A stretch of DNA of 64,000 nucleotides from NCBI RefSeq assembly GCF_905220365.1, contig NC_061123.1, forward strand, positions 4,216,001-4,280,000, read 5' to 3'. The position numbers and the translations under genes are program-made. A model generated the notes under the pieces. The model was not told the DNA's origin and did no database searches. It saw only the letters and a list, made by a program, of their open reading frames with translations. Shown one piece after another: positions 27,013 through 39,430 of this stretch. Origin of the DNA: Vanessa cardui (taxonomy: Eukaryota; Arthropoda; Insecta; Lepidoptera; Nymphalidae). Each line of letters opens with the position of its first letter. Position 1 is the stretch's first letter.

Positions 27013-27789
27013 CGAAGCTCTACGAATAAAAATATCATATTTTCCCAACATTTATATATACTACACAAGTGTACATAAATATACTCGTGTAGTATAAATA
27101 CACAGCAAGGTATTTTCAGCTGCTGTAATCTTTGTTAACCACGATAAAAAATAATTATCCATATGTATCATGATTAAACTGACCCTTGGATCTTATACCA
27201 ATTCAAGTTCAGGTTTGGCATAACGTATCCATTATACAAATCTCAGATAACAACTATTTTTGTTAACCTAAGTAATAATCAGAAGATCATAAGTGAAATA
27301 AACAACGTAACTTTGTTGCATAAGTATAAAGTATGATATTTTTGGAGCCTATAAACGATTTGTCACAATATAATTCAAGAGTCTTTGACTGCATAGAATT
27401 TTATTATATTATATATATTCGATAGTTACATAGTTTCCTGACGACAACTACATCACTATCGCATTAGAAAAGTTCAAACATATAGCATGTATAGAGTCAA
27501 AAGAGCATTTCTTGAAGCCATAGTTAGTGTGGGATCCGTGGGTATATTTCTCTTTCAATTAATTTTGTAATTTATATGATGAGACTCTTTGAGTAATTAA
27601 ATTTATTGTTACTGATTTTTCATTACTTAAAAAGTTGTCAATTATTATGAACAATGCCCTTTCAGATAATCTATGACGGTGTAAATAATGCTCTTTCAGA
27701 TGTTCAAATGTAATCACAAAATGTGTAGAAGCTGGTGTATTCTTAAATGGTCAATATGAAATGTTGAGTTGTAATATAGCCATTATATT

Positions 27790-27975
27790 AATAAGTTGAT
27801 AGGCTCTGCGGGATACGGGGTTAATTAGATTGTTTAAAAAATTTGACAAAAAACGTCCCGCTGTCTTTCTTTCACCGGTTCTCCTCCGGGTGCTGTCCGA
27901 ACCGGTGGTAGTATTTAATTTGATTACCAATATGTAAGTGTAATGCTTCTATATTGAATAAAGGAGTTTGAGTTT
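27790..27975 (+). mobile_element. LINE/SINE 3' tail (type A), plus orientation
   Basis: Contains CTTTCTTTCACCGGTTCTCC and CCGAACCGGTGGTAG, ending near AATAAAGGAGTTTGAGTTTG. The CCGGTTC...GAACCGG arms can pair. Reverse copies occur at 31610-31770 and 52050-52205. Confidence 0.65.
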
Positions 27976-29139
27976 GTTGACTGACGTGGATAAGAAGCGC
28001 CTATATTGCTTAAGACACTTATTCAGTACAATCATATTTGGAGTGTTACTTCTGATAACGATGTCAAAGGAAAAAATACTTCGATGCGATTTTTAACGAT
28101 GAAGCAAAAATAATGAATGTCGCTTTCCAATATTTATTTTGTGTATGAAGATGTAAGAACACCTAAAAAATATATTATTTTTCTAGAACCAGTTATAAAA
28201 CAAGGAATAGAAACTAATTTGTTATACAAATGTACAAGTTTAGTATCGAATATCTAATTCTAGAACATTTGTAAAGAAATTAATTTATTTCAAATTGTTG
28301 TATTTAAAATTTAATAGTATATCAATTACATTTCACTAAATACTATTGAAATTAATTACGACTAATGATCTAAGGATGTCGTTTTATCTTGTATTATTTA
28401 ATTGAATAATATTGTGTAATAAATTAAGTATCTAGTATTTTATATTTAGGGTTTTCGCACGAAATAAATAATATATTCTTAAAAATATTTGTTATTTAAT
28501 ATAATGTAAGCTCAGTTAACGGGTTCAAGTCTCAACTCTCAAAATATATTTTACAGAATACCTACTTTTGTAGCGATTAAAATACACAGCGATTTTACTA
28601 TATTCTTATATTTTATTCTATTCTTAAACCTCAAAATATTTCAAAATTAATACAATCTCTCAAGACATATTAATAATAGTGAAATAACCGGCATGCTATT
28701 ACTTTTTTTTATTTATAAATAATTGTTCACCACGGTGCGACACCTCTTATGAAAGTGCTGACCATTCAAAGCTTGAACTCAATCGGTTGAACGATGCGTG
28801 AACGCATAGAGTATGAGCAGAAACAAGCAATTATTTGTTATAATATGAAAAAAAAAACAAAGAATACATTACAAAGCTTGTAGGAAGTCCGTTACACAAA
28901 TAGTAATGCAAGTTGACTACGATTTTACTGTATAATTATTTATATCTTTTTACTAATTACGTGCCAATATTACCAACTCCTATCAAATACTATCAACACT
29001 TTGTCTCAAAACAGTTGAACATCATTAAGACAAAAACAAAGTACAAACGTATCGCATCATCACCGATTTTTCTAGCAGTCAAAACCTTCAAGATGGTTAA
29101 TGAATTTATAGAAATGACACACGACGTATGCTGAATGAA

Positions 29140-29545
29140 CCGGCACATCTGTGGAGATACGGTTATCGACAGATTATTACAAATAAAAGAGAATATTAGA
29201 AATATTAGAAAAGCTACCTCTAAATTTACTTTTAAAACTCATCTACGTGAGCACATATTGTCAGATAGGCCCTAGTTCTTATGACTTCTGTTATGCACTG
29301 TTATTATTATGTTATATTTATATATATTATATTTATATGATATGTATGTATTTGTTTTTTTTTTTAATTTAGATTTATATAAGTATGTTCATATATTGTT
29401 TTGTATTGTTAATTCTTTATTAATTACCGCCTTCATGCTTTTCTGATTGACCTAAAGGTTGACTGGCAGAGAATGCCTTCAGGCATCAAGTCCACCTTTT
29501 GTACAACAAACTTTGTAGTGATCAATAAAGTATTTAAATAAATAA
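29140..29545 (+). mobile_element. LINE 3' end (tail type B)
   Basis: Ends with GTTGACTGGCAGAGAATGCC, a stretch on to CCACCTTTTGTACAA, then AATAAAGTATTTAAATAAATAAA. I recognise this as a jockey-like LINE 3' untranslated end in Lepidoptera. Upstream, a THLREHILSD-like segment resembles the last residues of a LINE ORF2. Confidence 0.65.
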
Positions 29546-30655
29546 AAGATATATTCATTATATTGTATAATAAATACTATATAAATTTTATCATAATAAA
29601 TTTATGTTTTTATATATATTCTCGTGACAACCTGGTATTCAAATGTTCTAGAACGGATACAATAAGCATTTATTTTAACATATGTTAGCTTGTTTTGAAC
29701 ACATGTAAACTAAACAAGCTGTCAATGAATGAATGATGTCGTTTGTAAATAAATTCTTTACTATTATATTTTGTTTTAAAAAAAAATACTATATTTTATA
29801 TAAAATGATGACTGGTCTAAAAATGACTAAATCTATGATAGTTACAAGCAACAATTTAATTAGCTGTGTTTAAGCAACCAGCTTAGACAAGGTTTTTATA
29901 ACCTAGAGGTCTGTGCACCGTTTATTTTTAGGTTGATTGATCGACGTTCTCCGGATTTGTTTATTTTTAGATACACTAGTCAAACGAACAGGTATTATGA
30001 AATGGCTATAACACTAAATTCTTATATCTATAATCTTATAACACTTCGATTTTTGTATTTATAAACTTATCAAGTGGGTGTATCTCGCCTACACGTATGA
30101 TTTCTTTTTGTCGGATCATATCGTATACAGATATAAAAATAAATAAGAAATGTAATTAATTTTTTTAATAACACATTTCTAAACTGTATTTATTATTTTA
30201 CATGGGAATTATTGACATTAATGCCTTAACAATCTACAAATAAGAATTCAAATTCGTTACTTTGCAAATTATGACCGCGTGTGATGATGGCAAGAAGCCT
30301 AGTAGTATTCACTATACGTATACACCCATTGAATCGTGTTCATCAGCGAGTAGGTAATACTTTTTTTATGAAATTTTTGTACTATACATTTTAAAATTTA
30401 AGTTATAATTTATAATATTTTCGGGAAAATAGGTTGAAATAAATAACGCCAGACAAATACTTACAGTTTATTATTTAATTTTCACATAATTTTTTTATAA
30501 ACGTCGTGATTGACAAACATCTTTATTTTCTATTTAAGGGAAAACTATCAATTGTCATTCTTTCATTTGTGAACGCACCTGGTAACGTCAAACATGGCTA
30601 CCCATTGAATTGTGTTGACATGAAAAATCATTATTTTTTAGTAAAAAAGTAAAGT

Positions 30656-30955
30656 AAAGAAACAGACAGTATATTTCCCTCTGCTGAGATAAGGCCTCCT
30701 CTTCCATTAAGGAGAGGGTTTGAAACATATTCCACCACGCTGTTCCAATGAGGGTTGGTGGAATGCACATGTGGCAGAATTTCGATGAAATTAGACACAT
30801 GCAGGTTTCCTCACGATGTTTTCCTTCACCACTGAGCACGATATGAATTAAAAACACAAATTAAGCACATATATATATAGTTGTGCTTGCCTGGGTTTAA
30901 ACCCGCTATCATCGGTTAAGATGCACGCGTTCTAACCACTGGGCCATATCAGCTC
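30656..30955 (-). mobile_element. SINE family 1, near full length
   Basis: Minus-strand copy ending with the head at GATATGGCCCAGTGGTTAGA. An 89-codon frame here is repeat-derived and shares protein-like words with those inside other copies. Confidence 0.8.
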
Positions 30956-31609
30956 TTCCATTATTTTATAACGTTCCACAATTGTGGATAGGTTTCGATT
31001 GGATCTATCTAGATCTCTACGAAATTATGAATATAGATTATTAAAACAAAAGCTGTTAGCATGCACTTCAGAAATGACGTTTAATGAATATAAAAGTACG
31101 ATTCGGATTTATTCAAAGGGAATCCGTCAAATAAGTTATTGAACTCATATATTTTTATCATCTAGACTTTCTAGGTTACTATCTCGTATTTAGTAAGATT
31201 CGGTAATGTTTTCCACGCGATAATCAAAGCTTATCATAGAAATTTTTACCTCACGTATGGATTTCTTGATTTTGCTGTGTTGGAAACTTAGTAATATAAG
31301 TTTATCTTTATTTCTCGTGTTTATTTAACGATTGTCTGTGACTCAGAGGCAAAATACCATAATAAACATTATTATTAATATTGTTGTGAGAATAATATTA
31401 TTAAAATATATATTAAAACTAGCTGCGCGTACCGACTTTTGAATAAGAATTGTATTCACTGATAATTTGCAGATCTAGCAATCGGAATCGGGTCCAATCT
31501 AAACCTCCCACCTAAACAACAATATAAACCCATCGAAATCTATCCAGCCGCTTAAGATCACATTGGAATGTCAATTAATTATCAACCACTGCATAACAAG
31601 TCAAATCAA

Positions 31610-31770
31610 ATCAACAAAATCAAAATAAACTTTATTCAAGTAGGCTTTTACAAGCACTTTTTGAATCGTCATATTACAATTAAGGGAAGCTACCACTGGT
31701 TCGGAAAGTAAATGCTACTGAGAAGAACCGGCAAGAAAGTCAGTAGTTACTCTTTTTCAACATTAAAAAA
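31610..31770 (-). mobile_element. LINE/SINE 3' tail (type A), minus orientation
   Basis: CAAAATAAACTTTATTCAAG through GAAGAACCGGCAAGAAAGTC to AGTAGTTACTCTTTTTCAAC, the reverse complement of the tail at 27790. Confidence 0.7.
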
Positions 31771-33699
31771 AAATACAAAGTCAAGTTAGTTAAATACAAT
31801 TATTTAAATTAATATAAAAATATTCTGAAAAAATAATCAGCAAGTTATTTATAAAAAAAAAATCTATTTTTTTCTTCATTGATTTTTTGTCTTCATTTAG
31901 GAATAACTTCACTGTACTCAATATAGTAATCATGTAATGGTAAAGATATAACTCTAATTGAATCGAATAAATAAAAAAAAAACTTTTTTTGATCAATTAT
32001 TATTTCAAAGTATTATTTGCAATACCTATTGTTACTTGAACATACATATGAATACACTACAATGAATTTATTGAAAAAATGACCCAATTAGGATATTTTT
32101 TCAATTGATCGGAAAAGTATTTGTTCTATCTAGATACGTTTTTCACGTATCTATGACAATGTATCATTTTTGTAAGTAGATAATTTTTAAAATAGAGAAA
32201 GGTACGCTATCTATCTTAATTATGTGAACCAACAAGAGTAAATAATAAAATAATTATATACTGTATATAAAACTATTAGTATTTTTATGGAATACAGTGT
32301 TTATTTATACGTATAAAAGTCTAATACATATTTGCCATTCTCAATGGGCCAATCCAAAAATAATATTTCTAATAGGAACGCACACAAACAAACGAACTCC
32401 TTTATTGACAGATAGACTCAGTAACTGTAAAATATATAAACTAAATTATAAGCAATGAATGCGCTGCCGAACAAATGGTCTAAGATAAAGATTCTTTAAT
32501 GTATGATATTCAAATTCTTAGACGAACTACCAATCTCTCAGTAACTCAACTTTCGTCCTTTCTTCTTTTAATTCAAATTATAGAATACAGCACGTTCGAA
32601 ATTTGAAATTGTATCGTTTGTTTTAATTAAATCTCTCAATTACGTATTTGTTTTCTCATGTTGACATACCCACGCATATTTACAACGTATTTTGGTTTCG
32701 AATCTAAGACAATATAATATGACGGCTTAGAGTCGTTATTGAGGTAAACCCCACACGACTTTACTGTTTTATTATGTTTACTTTTATCAACTGTATAATA
32801 ATATAATGCGATGGAAATTTTACAGTATCTAAATGTAATCAACATATAATACAATTTATATAAAAAAAAACTATTATGAAATATTCAATATTATTTGGAA
32901 CTGGCTTGGTGGTTAACTGGCTTGTTTATAAGATCCTCGCTTCGAGCTTTAACTCGGGCCATTAAAAATTTATTCCGGTTTACTATTGAGAAATTCTAAG
33001 AAGTAGATCGGAGTCTAGAATTTAACAGTAGTCTCTGAAAATACGCAAATTCTGCACCCGAACTTCCTCGGGTCTCAGGTATATATACATTTGATTCAAA
33101 AATTGTGGACTATACGTATTTCTAAACAGTTACTCATATATTTACAATATTAAATGTATTGTTTCATTTTAAGGCGATTCCTGCCTTGCTTGACAAGGAA
33201 AATAAACATATTTAAATATAGATATACATTATCATTAAATATTTAAATAGGTTTGATATGCCGTGGTTCCTTTGCCTTAATTAAAAAAAAATAACTCCTT
33301 AAATATTTTAATTGTTAAATAAGAGCTATTTCATACGTTAAATACAGCCTTATCGCTTCATAAAATACTGGATCCCTAATTCTCTCAAATTTATATATAT
33401 TGTCAATTTAATATAAAATGTATATCGAATGTTGATGCATATTATTAATACAAAATTAAATAGCGGAGTTAATTCTCATACTACGAATAGAGGACGTCAT
33501 ATTTTTATAAGATAAAAATAATAAGAATGTCATAAAATAATAAAAGGACTACGAATATTCTTCAGTTCTAAAAAACTTATACGTCCTTCCAAATTCAAGT
33601 AGTGTTGACAAATGGCTGAGAGGGTAAAGAGCAACTTTTTTACTATAAATAAATTAATAAAAAAGTCTTGGCTGTTGTATATAGTGATTGGGGTTTAAT

Positions 33700-33945
33700 C
33701 TTTACATAGTATAAAACCAAGTCGATTTTTCGGTCCCCATGTCCTTTTGTACGCTTTAATCTTTAAAATTACGCAACGGATTTTGATGCGGTTTTTAGAT
33801 AGTGTGGTTCAATGGAAAGGTTTGTGTATATAATACATGTTGTTTGCAATGTGATGTCGTAAATAATCAAATAGTATATTGTAGTATTGTAGTATATTAA
33901 GTATCAGTACTGCACCCGTGCGAAGCCGGGGCTGATCGCTAGTTA
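33700..33945 (+). mobile_element. Helitron-like element with CTAG 3' end
   Basis: Same blocks as 19560-19836, ending CGTGCGAAGCCGGGGCTGAT then CGCTAG and T. Confidence 0.65.
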
Positions 33946-34730
33946 ATACATAAATTATTTAAAAAAAATAAATAGACGTGACAACGCAGTGATAGTTGTT
34001 TTTTTTAAACACCAGTTTTGCAAAATTTCAAAATTGGTAATTAAAAAAAAATACTACGTATAATCATAATGAATAATGATTATCTGTACAATCCATTAAC
34101 TGTACAAGCTACTCATTAAATATAAAATAATATGTAAATATAAATTATTATGAGAAATAAACATATAAATCCTTTATTTTCACCACCTCTAAAACACTTA
34201 AAATTTTTAACATTAAAAAATTTTTTTTTTTTAATGCAAACATTGTAAAATAAGATATGGTGTGAGTTCGTCTCATCCAGTAAGTTGACATTTAATTTAC
34301 GATTTAAAGAACAACTTATATACATACGAAGATACTTCGTTTCCTCCTTTTTGCACAACGTATCAAAATAAGCATAACTTCAAAAATATTCTTATTTCAT
34401 ATCGTGTAGGTATCATTAATAATAATAAATAAATAAATAAGACTTTCACATGAATTATAAGAGCAACACCTAGCGACTTTATGCTTTAAACGCCTCTTCT
34501 ACAGTTAACTTATATGTTATTTTCGTTTCATAAATATTACGTGCAATTTATAACCGCTATAATTAAAGATGAATAATAAAAATATAAATCGTTGACGTAA
34601 CTAATAGTGAAAACCCAATAAATATATCGCCTGCAAAAACCTATGCACTTAATGTATTGTTTTAAATTATGTCAGAATCATTGATACGATTAAAATATTT
34701 GTAGCCTAATAATGGATGACCATTAGCAGG

Positions 34731-34924
34731 AGATGGCCCAGTGGTTAGAACACGTGCATCTTAACCGATGATTGCGGGTTCAAAGCCAGGCAAGCCCCGC
34801 TGATTCATGTGCTTAATTTGTCTTTATAATTCATATCGTGCTCAGCGGTGAAGGAAAACATTGCGAGGAAACCTGCATGTGACAAGCTGTGGGAAATTTA
34901 GAGGCTGTTACTTTATTTTACTTT
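34731..34924 (+). mobile_element. SINE family 1 with target-site duplication, internally deleted
   Basis: Head AGATGGCCCAGTGGTTAGAA and B-box-like GGTTCAAAGCC are present, but most of the 3' body is missing. It is flanked by an 11-bp direct repeat ACCATTAGCAG (34719-34729 and 34925-34935), a target-site duplication expected of LINE-driven insertion. Confidence 0.85.
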
Positions 34925-35403
34925 ACCATTAGCAGAAGTAAAGATGAATAAACAGCATAATAAATCTATGCCTAATCTATACCATTTTCTATGTGTTCGT
35001 GAAAAAATATCTGTGAAATTGTGAATGTAACTTTTGTAGTATATAATGTATTATTAATTAGTGTAGTCGAAATTTGTTTCTTGTACGTAATACATGTTAG
35101 CAAATCGCATGTCACGTGAAAATCAGAGGTTTGGCTTGTAATTTGTTTATGTAAGTATGTCATTATATCAATATCATATAATAATATTTTTAAATATGAC
35201 AACGCAAGTAAAAGCTTAGAGAGGGACGAGCATTTTTGCAAAAAGCCACACTTGTTGGCACACTGTCAGAAAAGACGTTAAGGGCGGAAACCTCTGTGGA
35301 AAATATTAAAAGCACGATAGGAGAAATATACATGCAATTCATTTCTTATTTATACATAAAAAATATACAGTCCGTCAACAAACAATTCTATATTTATAAT
35401 AAC

Positions 35404-35692
35404 GATTAGAACGCGTGCATCTTAACCGATAATTGCGGGATCAAAACCAGGCAAGCACCGCTGATTCATCTGCTTAATTTGTATTTATAATTCATCTTGT
35501 GCTCAGCGGTGAAGGAAAACATCGTGAGGAAACCCTCATGTGACATATTTTATAGAAATTCTGCCACATGTGTATTCCACCAACCCGCATTGGAACAGCG
35601 TGGTGGAATATGTTCCAAACTTCTCCTCAAAGGGAGAAGAGGCCTTTAGCCCAGCAGTGGGAATTTACAGGCTGTTGTTGTTGTTGATTACA
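35404..35692 (+). mobile_element. SINE family 1, 5'-truncated
   Basis: Begins within the head (GATTAGAACGCGTGCATC) and runs to CAGTGGGAATTTACAGGCTG plus a (TTG)n tail. It shares the GCTGATTCAT variant with the copy at 34731, so the two are one subfamily. Confidence 0.8.
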
Positions 35693-35869
35693 ATTCCTAT
35701 AATTATTTATTCCAAAGATTAGGCAATGTAATTGCTTAATATTTGGAGTATATATTATAATAAAATTTCATATACACAATAAAACTCCAACAGGAAATGT
35801 CCGTTTATTTATCGCTATGCAGATACGAGTTCTACTAAATTTAATAATTTGCACCGAAACGGTCCATAT

Positions 35870-36010
35870 CAAGCCTGGTAGTTAGGGCCAGTGCTAGACC
35901 AACGACATAAATTTCGTGGCTTCCAGCGATAAGCATTCAATTGCTCATGAATATAAACCAGGCACTCGTGTCCGAATCAGTCACCGTGTTTAAGGACAAA
36001 GCATTATTCC
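35870..36010 (-). pseudogene. Decayed SLC16 paralogue, exon 8 copy
   Basis: Long match to gene B exon 8, with the WFIFMS and GSHEIYVVGL segments readable. Lesions: TGA at 35939-35937 replacing the Trp of GW, a 6-bp deletion, acceptor AG changed to TG, and donor GT changed to AT. The TM8 Arg of the Asp-Arg pair is Ser here (codon 35966-35964). No exon 7 copy was found between this and the exon 6 copy; a SINE and other repeats occupy that space. Confidence 0.85.
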
Positions 36011-36157
36011 AGAAAAATCATACATATAATATTTTAATATAATGAAACTTTTTATACATTCATGAAATATCGAGAAGTTTAATTTCAAGTTAAACTTTAC
36101 ACTATGAAGCGTACGTGATTGATTTTTTCGGTTTATGCAAAGACTGAAACATGTTAC

Positions 36158-36385
36158 GACGACCTCCGTGGTCGAGTGGTGTGTACACCTGTTTTTATGG
36201 TTACACCACTCCGAGGTCTCGGGTTCGATCCCCGGCCCAGTCGATGTAGATTATCATTAGTTTTCTATGTTGTCCTGAGTCTGGGTGTTTGTGGTACCGT
36301 CGTTACTTCTGATTTTCCATAACACAAGTGCTTTAGCTACTTACATTGGGATCAGAGTAATGTATGTGATGTTGTCTCATATTTA
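36158..36385 (+). mobile_element. SINE family 3, tRNA-headed
   Basis: Head GACCTCCGTGGTCGAGTGGT and a strong B box GGTTCGATCCC, then a non-tRNA body TCTATGTTGTCCTGAGTCTG. Copy in reverse at 18243-18470. It sits among the decayed SLC16 exon copies, between those of exons 6 and 8. Confidence 0.8.
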
Positions 36386-36921
36386 TTTATTATTTATAAA
36401 TTTCGTTTCATCTAACTGTGAATAAGGGTTGTTGAACTATAATTATAAATCAATATGCCGGGAACACACAAAGAACCATTCCGTAGGATGCATTACAAAA
36501 AATAAGTCTGGAACATTAGGATGTCTATTAAATTCAAACTATTTGGAAATAAAAGAATGTTTCAATAAACAAAAATAATTTATACAATTATATCTGAGTT
36601 GTTTTTTTCTTACGCGCATCAGAGGTTCCAATTATTTCCGAAATCGCCTTACCAAGTATAGTGGAAAAAGCCATCAAAGTTTAAATTACTATGAAAATGA
36701 TTTGTAACCGAACCGAACCGACCTGCTATTATTAGTGTACCATATTGCCAATGCAGTTTGCTAGGTTACTATAAAGTCCGGTCGTGTACGTTATGAAAAG
36801 ACCTTGCATTTCGCTGTGTACTATTTTGGTATTTTATAAAAGATGATTCGGATTTTTCTAGGCAATATATCATAATAATACTTCTTAAGAGTCAGGTCAA
36901 TAGAATTTAAAATGTACTTAC

Positions 36922-36995
36922 GCTTTGATATTTCGTTCTTTGTCTTTCCTTTCATTACTGACTTGGTGCCCTGGTGAGGTCTTCGTGGTCAAATA
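36922..36995 (-). pseudogene. Possible exon 6 copy of the decayed SLC16 paralogue
   Basis: A stretch rich in Lys, Glu and Asn codons ends at a GTAAGT donor in the same phase (2) as gene B exon 6, and lies in the right order between the exon 5 and exon 8 copies. Stops interrupt it upstream. This loop is poorly conserved, so the call rests on position, phase and composition. Confidence 0.4.
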
Positions 36996-37069
36996 ATTTA
37001 TTTTATTTTCTCCAAAATTGTGACATGGCTGCTTTTTTTTATTTCTTCATTACAATACAACTAATATAC

Positions 37070-37230
37070 CGTTTCTTTGTCCTCAGGTAACTCAGCGTTT
37101 TCATGTTCTCCACTGATTGCATCAAGAACATTCCAATGATATTTTGCAGCAAAATCTTATAAAAGTAATACATTCCCTCTAAATCCAAAACTTATCTAAC
37201 ATTTATGAAACGACTAAAACGTTATCTCTT
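37070..37230 (-). pseudogene. Decayed SLC16 paralogue, exon 5 copy
   Basis: Matches gene B exon 5 around the FGFRG turn and again around LQNIIGM and LMQ-VE, but these blocks now lie in different frames with small deletions between them, so it cannot be read through. A GTATAT donor like that of gene B follows at the 3' end. The upstream boundary is approximate. Confidence 0.75.
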
Positions 37231-37937
37231 GAAATTCTAATTCAGTATTTAAGTCGTAATTTAACTTTAATTAATGTAAGTTATAATATCCGGAAGTGTT
37301 ATTTTGTAAGTACAATTAAATCCCTATTTATAACATTACCCTATATTACAATGTAAGTTAACAAACGGAAATCATTTAATATATTATAAAGTTCCACGAA
37401 TAGTAAGGTCTACTTGAAAGCAAATAAAATAATACCCAATAACAAAAGGTACTGAAATAATATAATAACCCTTTTAAATAAAAATGAGTTATTATATTTT
37501 AGTAATTAATAATACTTCAAATTATACATTGAGATTTTGTTTATATATAATTACATTTAACGTATCTGTACAAGACTGTCCAATCGATGCGGAATTGTCC
37601 GTAAACGGTTATAGTTTATACGTAATTGAGTTAATCCTTTTTAATTTCTGGCCAGCTGCAGATATACTAGTAAGATGATATTCCTTCATCTTATTGGAAC
37701 TGTTAAAGCTGTAACAAGTATAAATAAAGAAAATTAGTAGTAGGCTTTGGTCGGAAATATTATTCGGAAAGAATGAAAATAATATTTTTCGTATCAAAGT
37801 AAGAGTATGTTTATATTTTTCCGTTTCATGAAGTCATGAAATGTGAAAACATGTTATTAAGGAACGGAAGTCGCTAGCGCTAGCTTTTATGGAACAGAGA
37901 ATAGTTTTGATCAAGAAAAATATATAAAAATACTAAC

Positions 37938-38050
37938 CTACGCCGGTCTGCGTGAAACTGACAGCCACGAGTATCCACGAGTATCTCGACAAAGTACTTA
38001 TTCAATATTGTGCAGAACAAATTTTATATCAATACAATACAATTAGTAAA
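37938..38050 (-). pseudogene. Decayed SLC16 paralogue, exon 4 copy
   Basis: Aligns with gene B exon 4 and into its upstream splice region: the LN-x-YFV part and the SFTQT part are readable. Two lesions are visible: an in-frame TAA at 38026-38024 where gene B has TAT, and an exact 10-bp tandem duplication (37965-37974 and 37975-37984, CCACGAGTAT on the plus strand) that shifts the frame. AG acceptor and GTTAGT donor remain. Retained intron-edge similarity shows DNA-level duplication, not a retrocopy. Confidence 0.8.
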
Positions 38051-39194
38051 CTAAACTCTTAAATATTAGAAAATTAAACTGTTAATTTATTCTATCATAT
38101 CACAAATGCTTTTCTTAACAATTCGAAGCTATTAAAATCACATTACTTATATAAAATATATATAATAAATCAAAGACACTTTCTGTTGGTGCCTGTATCT
38201 CAACTTCTATATAAAGAAAGAACCATAAAATTTAAATGTGTAATTTTGTATTGTACATCAAAGCAATATACTCGAAAATCATTACCTAGTGTTTAAAAAT
38301 GACTTTTTGATTGTAACATTCGAATGAAGACTGAATGATGTATAGTAGATATTAACGTTTCCGAATTATATAGACAAAAAATCGTTTCTGCTGGTGATCA
38401 TATAACCAGCTGTAACAATTAATCCGACATTTTGATCAATGTGTTACGATAAAACTTTATTAATGCATGACATACTTACATATATGAGCTAATAATAATT
38501 AAAGAGATTTTTCTTACTAAGAGCATATCTCATTTTCTTTATTAATTAATAAATTGCACCTGCTTGAACCCAGCGTGGGGTATAATTAAAAAAAATATAG
38601 ATTAAATTAAAAAAATATGGGACTTAGTATTAAGATTTTTTTTGTTTTTTTTTGTCGTTGCCACTTAAAAAAAACTTTTTGAAGGTCATACTTTCAGAAG
38701 ACGATGGTTTGAAATAAGAAACTGCCTGGTGATAGCAAATTTCGACCCTTAATGGACCTTAATAATATTGTTTATATCTTTAAACCCTTAATTTTCCCTT
38801 AAGTCTAGTCTTTTCATTTTTTATTTCACGTTAAAATAAATAATCAACAGTAAACAAGAGTTAATGTAACATAACAAAAGGGATCTGTAGTCACATGAAG
38901 TCTAATAAAACAGAGTACCTTATTAACATGCGAGAGGAAAGTCATTACTAAAGCCAACAACCCGACCTTCTTATGAGTTATAAAATTAGGTACTGGACCA
39001 TTTCGTTAATTATAAACTGGATACGCGATTAGACGACGCAGCCACTTAACTTTGATAATGTCACTGTTTTGCGTCTTTAAAATTCTAATACAATTACAAA
39101 GTTCAAATATTTTTGGCGTCAGGAATTATGTTGCGCGGTGGCTCAGTTTAAGTCTATTCTGACAACTCAGGACAAATAATCATATAAAAGCTTT

Positions 39195-39430
39195 ATGTGT
39201 ATTCCACTAACCCGTGGTGGAATATGTTCCAAACTTTCTCCTTAAAGGGAGAGGTGGCCTTAGCTCAGCAGTGGGAAATTTACAGGTTGTTGTGATTGTA
39301 ATCTTATTATAGTGGCGTATATTATTTGAGTTGTTCCCACAAAAATAAATTTTGTGAGAACATACATCGGAACTTTAGTACACGCGCATTTTCAATCAGA
39401 CGATATGATTAAAGTTGATAACACTGAGAT
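39195..39430 (+). repeat. Duplicate of the gene B intron 9 SINE-plus-flank block
   Basis: Matches 41357-41585 across the 3' part of a SINE and about 150 bp beyond it, including TTTGTGAGAACAT and GATTAAAGTTGATAACACTG. Both copies share the same small deletion inside the SINE (CTAACCCGTGGTG instead of the fuller form seen in other copies). They therefore descend from one insertion copied by a segmental duplication. Confidence 0.8.

Larger units (their letters stand above)
14147..35869. other. Intergenic region between gene A and the SLC16 remnant
   Basis: No protein-coding gene recognised. It contains the SINEs, Helitron-like pieces, LINE tails, inverted repeat and hairpin listed separately, with AT-rich unique sequence between. 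A tRNA-like SINE head lies near 21945-22005. A stretch at 23880-24075 has near-tandem CGAACCGAACAGT words and no assignment. Confidence 0.6.

Noticed and set aside
28913..29134. 73-codon plus-strand frame before the LINE tail
   Set aside because: Does not resemble reverse transcriptase or any other family I know; likely chance.
36158..36240. tRNA-like sequence with a good B box
   Set aside because: The acceptor arms do not pair as in a tRNA, and the sequence continues into a body shared with 18243-18470, so it is a SINE head.
37484..37797. Overlapping frames between the exon 4 and exon 5 copies, considered as extra SLC16 exon pieces
   Set aside because: No alignment with any gene B exon; treated as intronic remnant.
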